From Tigriopus japonicus (taxonomy: Eukaryota > Arthropoda > Copepoda > Harpacticoida > Harpacticidae), in contig CM021323.1 in the NCBI GenBank assembly GCA_010645155.1, positions 5,149,349 through 5,213,348 of the forward strand: a DNA stretch of 64,000 nucleotides, in the 5' to 3' direction. Positions 1 to 12,800 of this stretch are shown piece by piece; position 1 is the stretch's first letter; each line of letters starts with the position of its first letter. The translations under genes and the position numbers were made by a program. Below the pieces are notes generated by a model, which searched no databases, was not told where the DNA came from, and saw nothing but the letters and a program-made list of their open reading frames with translations.

Positions 1-811
1 TGAGAATGTCCAGACTAACTCAATCATCACGGTGAGTTTTTAAGCCGGAGAAGTCGTTTTTAAATTCTAAAGGCTTTTGAGATCAGTTTTGATATTGAAA
101 TTACTATAGGCAAATAACTTAAAATCAAATATTTGAACATTTGCTTTTGCTTGATGATGTGGTGCACTAAATTGGTGCAGTTCTAAAATATTTGTGAAAT
201 ATATTCCACAGATTAACTGTGAATGTCTCTTTCAATCAGTAATCGCAATTGGAATTATGTTCCTTCGAATTAGACCACGACCTGAATAGATCTCGACAAT
301 ATTATACGGTAAATAAACATACCCATTAGACTTCTTACGAACTTAGGCAAGAGATGCCAAAGTATTTTATCTTCAATGTGTTTTAAATGGTATTATTTTT
401 TTCGTTTTTTGCTCGTGAACCAATGTTGAGAAGACCTAATAAATATGCAGCAGTACTTTTCAACTTCACAGCTGGTCTCAAAAGCCTTTGGAATTCATAT
501 ACGACTTCTAAGGCTTAAAACTCACCGTATTAAATTCTTTAGAACGCTTGGACTTCTACCGTGATTCATCTCGAAAGACAGAACGGCCAAAATGTTGGTC
601 ATTCCGATCGATGCGTCCGTCTGAAGTACATTCACTGAGCAAGCGAGGCCCTTTCAAAGAAGAAGCTTTCGATCAATGTATCGGCCAAGATTTGATTTGA
701 GTGAGCGGAATCGCGCTTGTTGTCACAAGTCAGGCCGATTCAAATGGCAGCCGGAGAATTTCTTGGACATCAAAGTGAAGTACTCAGTTGAGATTCAAGG
801 AAGAATTCACT
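1..811. other. Non-coding 5' flank of the CUB gene
   Basis: I see no protein-coding exon or RNA gene here. A short open frame at 676-858 lacks any recognisable motif and overlaps the likely 5' UTR of the gene that begins at 812. The base composition is AT-rich. Promoter and first transcribed base cannot be placed from sequence alone. Confidence 0.4.
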
Positions 812-3800
812 ATGCGGACGGAAACGGCGCTACACCATCAGAGACTTCAAAATATTAGAGGAATGGTGCTTTTAATGACTGTGTTTCTTCTCCAACTGTT
901 GAGGTCAAGTGCCTTTGAAACCACGCCTGGCATCGACAAACTCAATAGGACGGGAAAGCTCTGTAAGTTTTGCACCGCATTCATAATAATTTTTTGATAT
1001 CACTAGAATTAAATTTGGCTTTTAGGTGGTAAAAAATTGGCTCAGAAACATAAACTGTCTTGGTAGTCCTTAACACTAGAAGCATCAAAAATAGGTCATT
1101 TTTAACCCAAACAAACAGCTTGCAAACGAGCTATAAGTCGAAATATGCTGAACAACAAGTAAAGTCAAAACCATTTTTCGAAATTTTAATTTTGATTTGT
1201 TTATTGACTAGTAAGTGTGTATTGACTTTGCATTAGCTGATTGAGTGACAGAATCAAAACAAAGAGAAATAATGTACGAACAGCTTGCAAAAACTAAGGG
1301 TTTGTGTTCTTTGCCCTCAAAAAACTTGTTTCGTCAAGCTCATTTTGTCCTAGCATTGAGACGAGGTCAAGTCCAAACGCATTCAAGTGCGTTCAGCCCC
1401 CTGAAATCACAACTTACAGCTTTATATGGATAGGAATGACTAGAATGAGCATGATTAGAAAGAGAGCAGAGCACAGACTCAACAACCGTAACTACCAATG
1501 TCTTCTTCCGTGGGCAAAAAATGAATGTTGCTTCTAGGCAGAAACGCAACTGTTTTTGACAAAAATGAATACATTTCTGCGATGTCTTGGCAAAGAATTG
1601 AAATAAATTAGGGACGAAAGTTCTCGAAAGGTGAATGCTGTTATATTTACATACTCAAAAGAAAAGGCTTAGATAAGTTAGCTCTCTTTTGGGCAAAAAA
1701 TACTCCATTGTGATTAAAGTGTTGCCTTACCAATCAAAAATCGTACTTATATGATTATGAGAAATTGATGCGAACTTGGATTGAAAGTAAATAAAGATGA
1801 AACTTTTTGACTCTAGAGAAAGTTTAAAAACAAAATGATGTTGCACCTATTTCATCTCCTTTTTTTACCTTTTTAGTGCCAATATTTTCGGTTGTCAGGT
1901 ATGTTGAAGCATAAAAAGTAAAGTGAGCTTCATAGTTATGCTAAAAGCTGGATTTAAGAATACTATCAGTCAGCAGTAACATTACACTTTTAACGCGAGT
2001 CAATCTCAAATCAAAAGTCGTTTTGTACCAAATGTATATTCTGTTCATTGATAAAAACATTCTTATATCAAGAGGTATTACTTCATCGAGTATTCTTACC
2101 TTACATTCATCTACCGGGTGGGGATTTAATTCGCGCACATCTTTGACCGATCAACTTGTACGAAATTTTTATTTAGTAAGGATTTTAGATTTTGAAGAAA
2201 TGTATTTTACCAAAGTTGTAGGAAAAAGTCCAAAATATATTATTCATTCCATGAAACCGCTATCGGCCTCGATAACGGCCTCCAAACGACCTCGGAAGGC
2301 CCTGCAGACGCTGCGGTTGTACTCCTTGTCAAGGTTGCGCCAGGACTTCGCGACGCGCCTCTTCAGAACGTCCACATTCGGTGCACGAGTACCACAGGCC
2401 TCCCTCTCGACACGCACCCATATGCTGTAGTCCAATGGGTTCAGGTAGGGGGAAGGACGGCGGCCAGAAGTCTTTCGGCCAGAAAGTAGCGTTCTCGTCC
2501 AAATACTTCTGGGTGATTTTAGTAGTATGGGCGGGGGTCCCATCCTACTGAAACACCTATGACATATTGCCAGCAACTTTTTCATCCGCGGGATGAGTGT
2601 AGTCTTCAAGACATCGATGTATTCCTTTGCTGTGAGGCGAAATCCGACGGGGAAAATGTCGGCGGCGACACCTCGCCCGTGGAGGCCAGGAGGCCCAAAA
2701 ATATTACCGAGGCCGGGTGCTTTGACCTCGATACTGACCTCGCGGGATCATGTGAGGGCTGGCCGAGGTCCAAGTAGCGGTCGTTTCGCCGGTTGCCCAC
2801 TGGATCGACAGTGAAGTTCTTCTCGTCAGAGAAGAACACAATCTCTGGCGCTTTTTTTTCAAATAATTCAGCAGGTTCTTGGACCTCTCCAGACGATTTT
2901 TCCAGCCGACCTCAGATAATCGAGGCGGTCGTTTGACAACTAGGGAGCGCCCTCCGGCCTCGCATACGACCTTGCAGACCGTCTTCGGGTCGACAGCGTA
3001 CTTTTTTGCGACGAATCTCATCGACTCGCGCGGGTGCTTCTTCAAGTAACTGCTGATGTTTTTTCAGTGGTTCCCAACGTTTTTGGCCTCTGACTTTTGG
3101 CTCGATTATCGACCAGAAGATGGCCATCGCGAATCTGGCGTCGAACTTTGCAGACAGTTGTCCTGCCGACGCCCAAGGCCTGTAGTCCCTAATCGACCAA
3201 AATCGAGAATTTTAGATAATTTTTGGGTTAGACTTCTAAATAGCAACACTGAAGTTGCTACTTCTAATGCGAACTCATCAAAACAACGAGAAGTATCAAG
3301 TGATGTCCAAATTTGAGGTCAAATGATCCAAACCAGTTGAAGAACACCCCCACCAGGCTGCTAAAGATTCAGTAGTAGTAAATACAGCAGACCAAGTGTC
3401 CTTCCAAGAGAGTGGAATGAACCCTTTGTGGAAGCCCAGAATGCCAAGACACTGAATTCTTTTAAGAAACAAATCAAACAAATGTGATAGTTGTTTGTCA
3501 GACAAATTTATTTTAACAAATCCTATCATACACTTGTTGTAAGGATTAAATATATATTATACTATACTATGCTACTATCCCACATCACTTGAAGAGGAAC
3601 CTCGCGCCACAGGACATGAACTTCAGCTGACCAGCTGACGCGTAGCCAAAACGACCCAAAAAACGCCGCGGCTCTGCAGTGAGTTTGGACAAAATTGCCG
3701 AAAGACAAACCAGAAACGTGTTGATATCACTTCAGAACAAAATTGCAGCATAAGATGGCGCTCAATACATTATTTAGATCAGGGGTCGGCAACCATTTTT

Positions 3801-6800
3801 CGGTCAAGGCCCACGAAATTTCATTCGTGTTGTCAGGGGCCCACCAGACAGGCATAGGTAAGTTCAGGGGCTCACCGGACAGGCATTGGTAGGTTCAGGG
3901 GCCCACAAGTTAGCAATCAAAGAGCTTTGGACCGACAAGTACAGTACTGTGGATGGCTCTTGGGCCCACTATTTTGGACTTTCGCCATAGCTCCTGGGCC
4001 CACCAACGACCACCCTTGGGCCCACATTTGGGCCGCAGCCCACCGGTTGCCGACCCCTGATATAGATAGTCATGGCACTTGACCAAATAATTTATTATTC
4101 ATTAACTCTCTTTACAGGGAATCCCATTCCTTGTAGCGGTAATAAAAAATCAGCCACCCCCCACACGCAAGAAAAAAAACGAAAACAACTAGGCACTTAA
4201 ACATCAAAGAATTTTCAAGGATGGACAAAATGGATACATTGAACATCAATTTTTCAATATTTAGATCTATTGATAAAACATCTCTAACTATTTCATTTTA
4301 TCATGGTTCTCATTTTTGGAAAAAGTCGTCGGCACGATTGGACAGTTTCTCGAAAAATGATTTTAATAAGAAGTTATTCTGGTGAAATTATGTCTCTTGG
4401 GTCTGAACGCCTGCACTCGCAAGAGGTCGCATCTCATGATTTCATTCTATCCTTACGAGATCTAATTTATACAAGAATTCACAACTTTCAATGAATTTCC
4501 CCATTTTTTGGGTAACTTTTTTGGGTACTTTTTGCAAAAAAAAACGAAGTTTGGGTAATTTTTCGTGTAATTTTGACGATTTTCTGTGTAATTTTAACTA
4601 AAAAATCTGAGAGCACTGCTCCCAAGGCCTTGCAAACGTCGCTAGTCTTGGTGCCGGTGCGCAGCAGCTCTTCGGTGGACTCTTGCTTAAAGTTCGACAT
4701 GTCGAAAAATCAATCGATTTTCGCAAAACTGCTTTGTTTATCTTGTAGAAGATAAACAGGCGCTTCGATTTTGGCGCGATAATTTAAAATCGGTCAATTA
4801 AAAGTGTGTCTAAACGTGATGTGCGCGAATTAAATCCCCACCCGGTCGCTCAGGGGTCGGCAACCACTTTTGGGTTCAAGATCCACTAAATTTGATTACA
4901 TGTTGTCAGGCCACACGAGTACAGTACTATGGATGTCTCGCGCGCCCACTATTTTAGACTTTCCCCATAGCCCCTGGGCCTACCAAAGACCACCCTTAGG
5001 CCCACATGTGGGCCGCGGCCCACTGATTGCTGACCCCTGATCTAGCTAAAGTTTTTTCAAGATTTCAATTGGACTACATTTCTAGATTCCAAAATGACCC
5101 GTGCACTGGGAACGACGGCAAAGTGGGAACTTGTTACACTGCCGATGAATGCTCAGCTAAGGGTGGCGTTCGATCTGGAGTTTGCGCCTTGGGTTTTGGT
5201 CAATGTTGTGTTTGTAAGTACTCTTTAAGATATTTAGACACAAATTACCGTTAATGATAAGTGACGGAGAGAAAAGGGGTAGATTCGCAAAGATGACAAG
5301 AGTCAGATACACAGATATATACACAGATATTAGTAGATAATGTGTAGCTATGAGTACTGTAGCGAAAGCATGAGCCTGTTAAGCCACAAGCCAGTTGTTG
5401 GCGGATCGAACGATCACCTGATGATAATGATACAAATACCTAAGCGCACAGTAAAAATGCAAACTCGTAAACAAACAAAATGATAACAAAAAGGTCCATC
5501 AAGAACTTCAAGGAGCAAGGCTTTATCCAAGAGTTAAGGAACATCTCGTGGAGTTTGTTTGTTTGTGGTGGAGTCAGAACGCAGCTTCGCAGCTGTGATC
5601 TGATAGAGGCTGTCCGCCATACATGGACAAGCCAACAAGCATTAATTTTTACCTCACCCTCGGGAATGACCCCAGGTTCGCCCATTTAAGCCGTCAAGGG
5701 CCGTGACTATTGCATGTAAATTAATACCACAGGCCACTAGGACTCGGCAAGCCCGGGATCGAACCGGGGCTTGCCCAGTTTTGCATTGAAAGACAGTTCA
5801 ACGCTAAATTTTGACTCCGAAGAGTTGCGTTTGTAGATTTGATTTTTGCATTGAAAGACGGTTCAAATGCTAAATTTTGACCCCGAAGAGTTGAGTTTTG
5901 GAGAGTGGCAGTTAGCCAGGATCGAACCCCAGCTTTCCGCACGACAACCCGACGCTGTACGCACTACGTCATGCCTCACCCCCTAACATCTCGTGGAGTA
6001 TTTTGGAACAAGAAAAGGGCCCACCGTACGAGGCAGAATTCATTGAACGACGAATTACCGAATCACTGGACCAGTACGACCCCCTAAACGAAGAATTCAA
6101 AATACCCTCCAACTAGAGCACTACCTCCAACCACAATTCAAAACTACCTGAAGTAAAAAAAAAAAACTTTTATTGGACTGGGATGAAGTTTGGCGTTAAA
6201 TGAAGCAGAGCACGGGATCAGAACAACGGACACTTCAGGCAGCCTACAAAATAATCAGAATTTGATGCTTCTCTCAAGTGCAAAAAGACACGCGGACTCA
6301 TTATGTTACGAAGATTAGCGATGGCAAATTGGGAGGTAGCAAACGAGATCAGAGGTTCCACAACGAAGAAGAACATCTCCATTGAAATTGAAGAGGGAAT
6401 TAATATCACCAACTACAAGAAAAAGGCTGACGTCCTTCCTGAACGTCAAGTTTAAATCTTAAGTGGACATTGCAGCTCCTTCTCCTTTGAGTAGATACTC
6501 TTTTGCTCGGCCAAAGTTTACTTTGTTTGTTCTCGATAAAGTTGGTGGCTGCCCTGGATCAAGGTTCAGCCAGACGAGCGGTGGATCTCATATCGAATCC
6601 CGCCAAAGACAATACAAATCAATTGGTCAAAGATCGCCTCTTGATGACATTTTCTATATCACCTTACCGAATGTGTCAGAAGTTGTTGAATTTGGCCCCG
6701 TTAGGAGATCGGAGCCCATTGGAGCTCATGGACAACATGTTGGCCTTAGTTGGAGATCATGTCCCCTGTATGATGTTTTGCACGATATTTGTGGCATTGC

Positions 6801-9800
6801 TACCGCAAGTGTTCGTCCTCATCTTATACCAAGTATGGAATCTCTCTTGCCACGCGAACTGGCTCTCGTGGCGGACAAGTTGGTTTCCTCAGAACAGCTT
6901 TCGATCACGATGATGCGGAAGAAGCCAAATGAACCCAGGACTGAGGTGGCAAGCAAAGGCTGGTGTCGTTTGTTTACATCGCATGTGGGGGTCAAAAGCC
7001 TATCGGTGAGAATCTCCTTGCACTTTCAACCACTCACGGCCAGATAATTACAGACCAATGCAGAGACCCCTGAAAGGAGTAGTTATACTATTATGAAGGT
7101 TATCCCTGGCCAATGACACTTCCTTTGGTGATACACAGAGCGTTCTTCCACACGGACAACATGGGTTTCGCAAAAATCACTCCATTTTATCTGCTCACTC
7201 AAACTTCCACCCAAACCTGTCACAGCATAAAGACGTGCATCGAAAGGACTTATTCAATTTGACCGTGGCTCAGCTTTTGACTGCATCGATCATAACAACA
7301 TTTGCTTGAAGAAAATGGAGATCTTGGGCTGTGGAAGAGTGCGCTTGGATAAGATCCTTCCTGAAGGTCAGATTCCAGCTTCAAGTCGAATTCAACGGTC
7401 AACTTTCGGACCCTGTATGAATGAATGTGGGATCACCGCAGGGTTCGGTTATATCACCATTGATATTTCTGATTTACCGACTTTCCACTCTGGCTACCTA
7501 AGGCGCACCGGAATGGTTACGCAGCTTCCTCGGACGATATTACTTTGGCAATGGGAGAGGAAACCGACAGGAAGCTTGCACATTGCTTAGAAGCGATTGC
7601 CCAAAGCACCATTGTATACTGTTCTTCCTATTTTTTAAGAGTGAATGAATCGCAGACCAACGTGCTGGTTTCACCGCCATCGGGTTCTGTTGATTCGGAA
7701 TTGAGGAGGATTAAAATTGGAGATGCCAACGTAGAAAAATCCGAAACCTGAAGATTTTGAGGGTGGAGATAAAACAGGACCTAAAATGGACCACCCACCT
7801 GCTACACCTTCGGAAAAAAGCGATTGAGGGCCTCGGTCTACTAAGGCTACTGCTTTGCAAGGTTCCTGGCTCGCAACTTAAAGCAGTGGGGGAAGCGTTG
7901 GTCTTGTCCAAGATTCGATATTGTGTTCTGTCCGCTTTAAAATCCGATCACATTCCGACCAGCGTCAGATTCAAGTGCAATATGATCTCAAATAGGAATC
8001 AATAATGTGCCCAGAGCATTGGTAGGGATCAAACATATGGACCGGAAAAATATTGAGCAAATTCATCAAGAACTGCATATAAAATCTTTCAACCATACGT
8101 CGTATAAGGGGTGGGCGTAGAGTCCACCTTCATTGATATGTGGATGAGCATGAAATTCGAGCAACAGCCACATTATGGGTCCTCCGGCCAACGCCTTCCA
8201 ATGCAAGTCCAAGTCTCACCAGAAGTCAATCAAGGGGCGATGTCGACTGAGAGATTCCACACAAAGCCACATATTTCAGGCTATATCATAGAAATTTTCC
8301 GCTTTCGTTTTTACCGCTTTTCCTTTTCTCCAGCTAATCCGGTTTGAGAATTCCGACCGACACCGAGAACAATTGTTGGATTAGAAGGTGAAGCAATTAC
8401 GCTGGGAAAGCAAATCGGCCACGAAAATAGGGTTAGATTGTCATTTCCTACTTTGGATTTGCTCAAAACCCAAAATAATTGCGTGTTCTTCCTGAATTAC
8501 GAGCAAATACAGTTAACGGAACTTTTAGAGCTATTTGCCCCTTGGTCACCTATTAAGGTACTTTAAAACATGCTTAAGATGCCTTTTAGGGTCTTCAAAG
8601 TGTGGCATTTCAGACAATGGCCATTCTAGCATACATAAAAAGCATGAAAAAGGAGAAAAATGGAAGCTTTAATTTTGGGAATAATCTCGAAAGTTGATTG
8701 CATTTGCATAATTTTAAAATGTCAGCAAAAAAATGTCGCCACCACTAATGAATATATAAAAATTATCATAACTTCTTCTGCGTGGACTAAAGAAAATAGC
8801 CTAATGCAGGAAATGTTTTTTTGGGACATCGTCGTCTTGCTCCGGAAAGCATGAAACCATCAACCCTGTCGAATTTTTCGAAGTTCTTAACATTTTGATC
8901 AGGAGGCCAGGGATTCCCTCACCCTAAATTCATTCAAATCATGGCTGAACAGCAAACCACATTATCTTAAATATAACCTTCATCACATTTATCCTTTCAC
9001 GTGCTGGACCTTTTTTCCTGTTTTTTCTCACCCGTTCATATTCGCATTTTCTTACACTACGTTTATAATAGGAATCTTTTTGAAGAATTTGAGCTTCCAA
9101 GTAACGTTTATCTCAAACTCTCAAAAGATCGTTTCATAGGTTTTTGGATTCGACTCACGGCAAGCCGACCTCAGAACCGATCCGATCCGATGCTGAGCCG
9201 GCTCATGGCCGATCAGGACCCATCCCAACTACACCCTGACACGAAAGTTAGCCAACGAAAAGAAAAGCCAAAAAATGACGGCAATGCGTGGACACTTGGC
9301 GCAATCAAACCACCCGTGTGCCCCAACAAGTACCTATAATATTTTTGGATTAGTTAGGATGTAATGTAAGGGCAAAAAAGTGACAAATTATTCCTGGAAA
9401 ACCAATTGTCAACTTGATGTCCGGCGTTTAATTTTTACACGTTTCCATCTGCCTTTAAACCGCTGTGAAAAAATAGTGAATGGCGGGAACCAAATTTTAC
9501 TCGGTTTTGGGGAAAGAAGACTAGTTTTGGAACACCTCTAACCAAATAAACGGGAAATATTACTGTCCATCATAATTCAAGAGCTCATGGAATCTCAACC
9601 GTTCGTCAAAATTTTAGGCAAAGGGAAGACACCTGAAAAAGTGCGGAAAAAGGTTGAACCATCCACACTTTCCAATTTGGTCGATAGCAACCCAAATATC
9701 ATTTCTGAGCAAGAAGAGACTAGTTGGGGACAGATTGCATGTCAAGTCGTTCAAATCGTTTCTTGTATAATGAAAATATTTTGGTTCAAAATTATGACAA

Positions 9801-12800
9801 AACTTTCATGTCAGGGTGTAGTTTCTCCATTATCCCGTGGAAAAAACTCCTATTTTCTAACTCCAAAGTGTCACTCCACGATGTCAAATCGAATACATGG
9901 TATAATTAGTTGTCAAAATTCCAGTTGTCGCCGGTTGCGGTGGTTCCTCAAGTGAGAACTGCACCTATTTTCAAAACAACGGCGCCCAAGCCGGGGAGTG
10001 CCAGTTTGAAATCTGCCGTTGCAACGATAACATTTGCCAGGTATGCATAAGCCTTTTACGATAGTCAAACTAGTTCTAAAAATCATCTTTTAGAAGATGA
10101 GATGAGATCTCAACGCAGTTAAAAATGTGTTGCAAACAATGTTGTGCAAGGTCAACCTTGTCGAAGAACCATTTCGATCTCTGTGTGTTGAGCTGCATCA
10201 TTCAGATCAATTAGATTTATTCATTAGATCAATTTGGTCCGTTCTCTGTTCGGTCCAAAACATTTTGTTTTCGATTTTTTGATCCAAATTGTAGGCTTTG
10301 TTTCCTTCCTTTGTTCTTCGGATTTACGATTGTACAAAAATTTGGTCTGAAATTTTTGAATGAATTTCTATTATGCATTGAAATTATGAAATAGAACTTT
10401 CATTATAAATCTGTTTTATCTACCAACATGATGCCCGCAAGTCTTAGTTTTTCAAAAAAAAACAAGTGACAAAAGTGATCTACCGTGCCTTGAAATTATT
10501 CAAGACATCTTAGTAAACTTAATATTACTGTAATTAAACGTTTCAATGTTAGAGCATGTTCTTGACGTTCATCTTTTTCTTCTCACTCATTGGTAATGGT
10601 CCAGGAATGCCAAAAGGTCAATTATTAGTTTCATGCGCTTTTTCAAATAGCTTTTTATGTCTGAGACGCAGCAGCCGCGCTAAAAGTTTAATCAAAGAAC
10701 ATTGATATGAATTAACTTTGATATATTTAAACTACCGGAATTTTGCAGCAATCATGCAATTTGTTAATGCTTTTCATCGGATTGTTTTAGCTTCGGTTGG
10801 ATTTTGACAGTTTTGTCATTTCCGGTCCGTCCACATCCACCTTGAGTGTAGCCGCATTGTTCCTTGGCGAAGTTATCGATGGTGGTGGGCAAGTATCAAA
10901 CACGGGTCAATGTCTCACGGATTCTTTCTCAGTGTCAACTCCTGGCGGAGCCAATCCACCTACCATTTGCGGCATTAACTCTGGACAGCATAGTAAGAGC
11001 AGTTTGTTGTCTTTGTAGATTACAAGTGGTTTCTTTCTGTTTTCTCTTGCGTTCAGGACATCAGACAATTCTTTAATAATGCAATTCTTTACAGCTATAA
11101 TTGTTTTTAACAAAAGAAGACTATTTTGTCTTAAGAGCTTACTTGAAATGTTTTGCGTCAATATTTTTCAAAAGAGAAGCTGAAATGGTAAATTATGCAT
11201 TACAGCAATATTTATTTCAAAACAATTCTTCTTTATTGTTGAAGTTTCTCTGCAAGAAATAATAACCATCATAGAACTAAAACGAGGTATGTGGGATACA
11301 AGTCAGAATGCGACTTGATTTCAAAGTTTTCGTGTTGCAACATTTTTTTTGAAACATTCAAAAATTTGAATTCATTGAATCATATGAAAAAATATTTTTT
11401 AAGCAAAAATAATGATTGTAATGCTAAAATGCAAAATTACCTCAACTTTCCATTCGAAAGAGGATGGGAAAAAACGAGAATTCCTAAAAAAAGTGTAAAA
11501 TGCACATAAATTGAGTGCAATTCTGCAATGTGAGCAAGACAAAAAACACTACAATATAGCATTTTTGATGAAATGAACTTTCTTTGTAGTGTATGTGGAT
11601 GCTTCTGAGTGTTGCAATGACTTGACTTTCCTCCTGGGAGCAGAGGGTATTGACACAACACTGAGACAACGTCAATGGTCAATTAAGGTAACATAAGAGT
11701 AACTTCAAAATGCTTTACAGGCTAATTTTTGAAATTGCTTCGCTTTCATTTCATATTTATAGATCACACAATACAGTTGTGATTATGAGAACCTTGCACC
11801 AAGTGGATGCACTCAATACTTCTTTGACACTGATGGCGTGGAAACGGTTCAAACTTTCAATTTTGATGGTGGTCAACACCTTGCTAATCAAAATCATAAC
11901 TTTTGTGTCAGGTAATCATTTTTATTTTACGCTTTAGATGGTTTAATTCCTGAAAATTCTTTTTCTTTTTTCTTAACAGGCGGGAACGTGGCAATTGCAA
12001 GTGAGTAAATAACAGGTCATTAAAATAAGCTGTCTCTCAATAAAGATATTTTACCCCATCAATAGGATTTGTTGGACAGCTACCAATGACGAGGATTTTG
12101 ATGTATCAGGTAACATTTAGTCAGTATTACAAGAGATGGGAAGTGAATACCCTTTAGAAAAATTTTGATTGTATTCAATTACATTTTAGAGCCAAGTTAT
12201 TGCAATTGAGCGTTATCTTTGGCAAATTAGCCTGGAAGGTTGTCTCCGTTTTTTTTTTTGGGGGGGGGGCGGATTTTTTTATACCGCTACAAGGAATGGG
12301 ATTCCCTGTAAAGAGAGTTAATCATTAATATTGTTTATTGTTTGGGATGAGCTCAAGCACTCCCTAAGGTGCATAAAGAGCATGAGTCAGTTAATAAGGT
12401 AAAATATAGAAAATATGAAAACGAAAAAGAGAGAAAAACTACACCGGTATGGAAAGTTAACATGAGGAGTAGAAACTCAAAAATGACAAAAAAATCTGAG
12501 AAAGGGGACAACATTGACCGTGTTCAAAGATCTCCTGAAGCTTTTTAGAGTCTGACACTTGCGTATTCTTTCTTCGAGTCCGTTCCAAGGATCAAGCACG
12601 CGAATAGGAAAACACCATGTCCGAATCACCGAATGTGTGAGGGGTTTCCTGATTTTAGGACTGGTTCTTGTACATCTAATGGGAGGCTCCGGATCTCCCA
12701 TTAATTTATCCATGGTTTGTCTGAAGCCCAAAGGCATGTGAATGTCACCTTGCCTGATCTTGAAAACTGTAATCAAGTCGCACTTCAGCCGCCGGATCTG

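Larger units (their letters stand above)
2114..4845. mobile_element. Possible 2.7-kb TIR element bounded by inverted 28-mers
   Basis: An identical 28-bp sequence lies at 2114-2141 and, inverted, at 4818-4845, starting CCGGGTGGGGATTTAATTCG. A further shared TTGACCGAT follows on both inner sides after a gap. This looks like terminal inverted repeats of one element in intron 2, now carrying a mariner relic, a LINE tail and a hAT MITE. A target duplication could not be recognised, so the pair might instead be two fragments of an interspersed repeat. Confidence 0.4.

Noticed and set aside
5741..5990. Possible tRNA genes (also 26700-26784 and 27470-27549)
   Set aside because: A and B boxes are present but acceptor and anticodon stems do not form, and poly-A or repeat tails follow; SINEs are the better reading.
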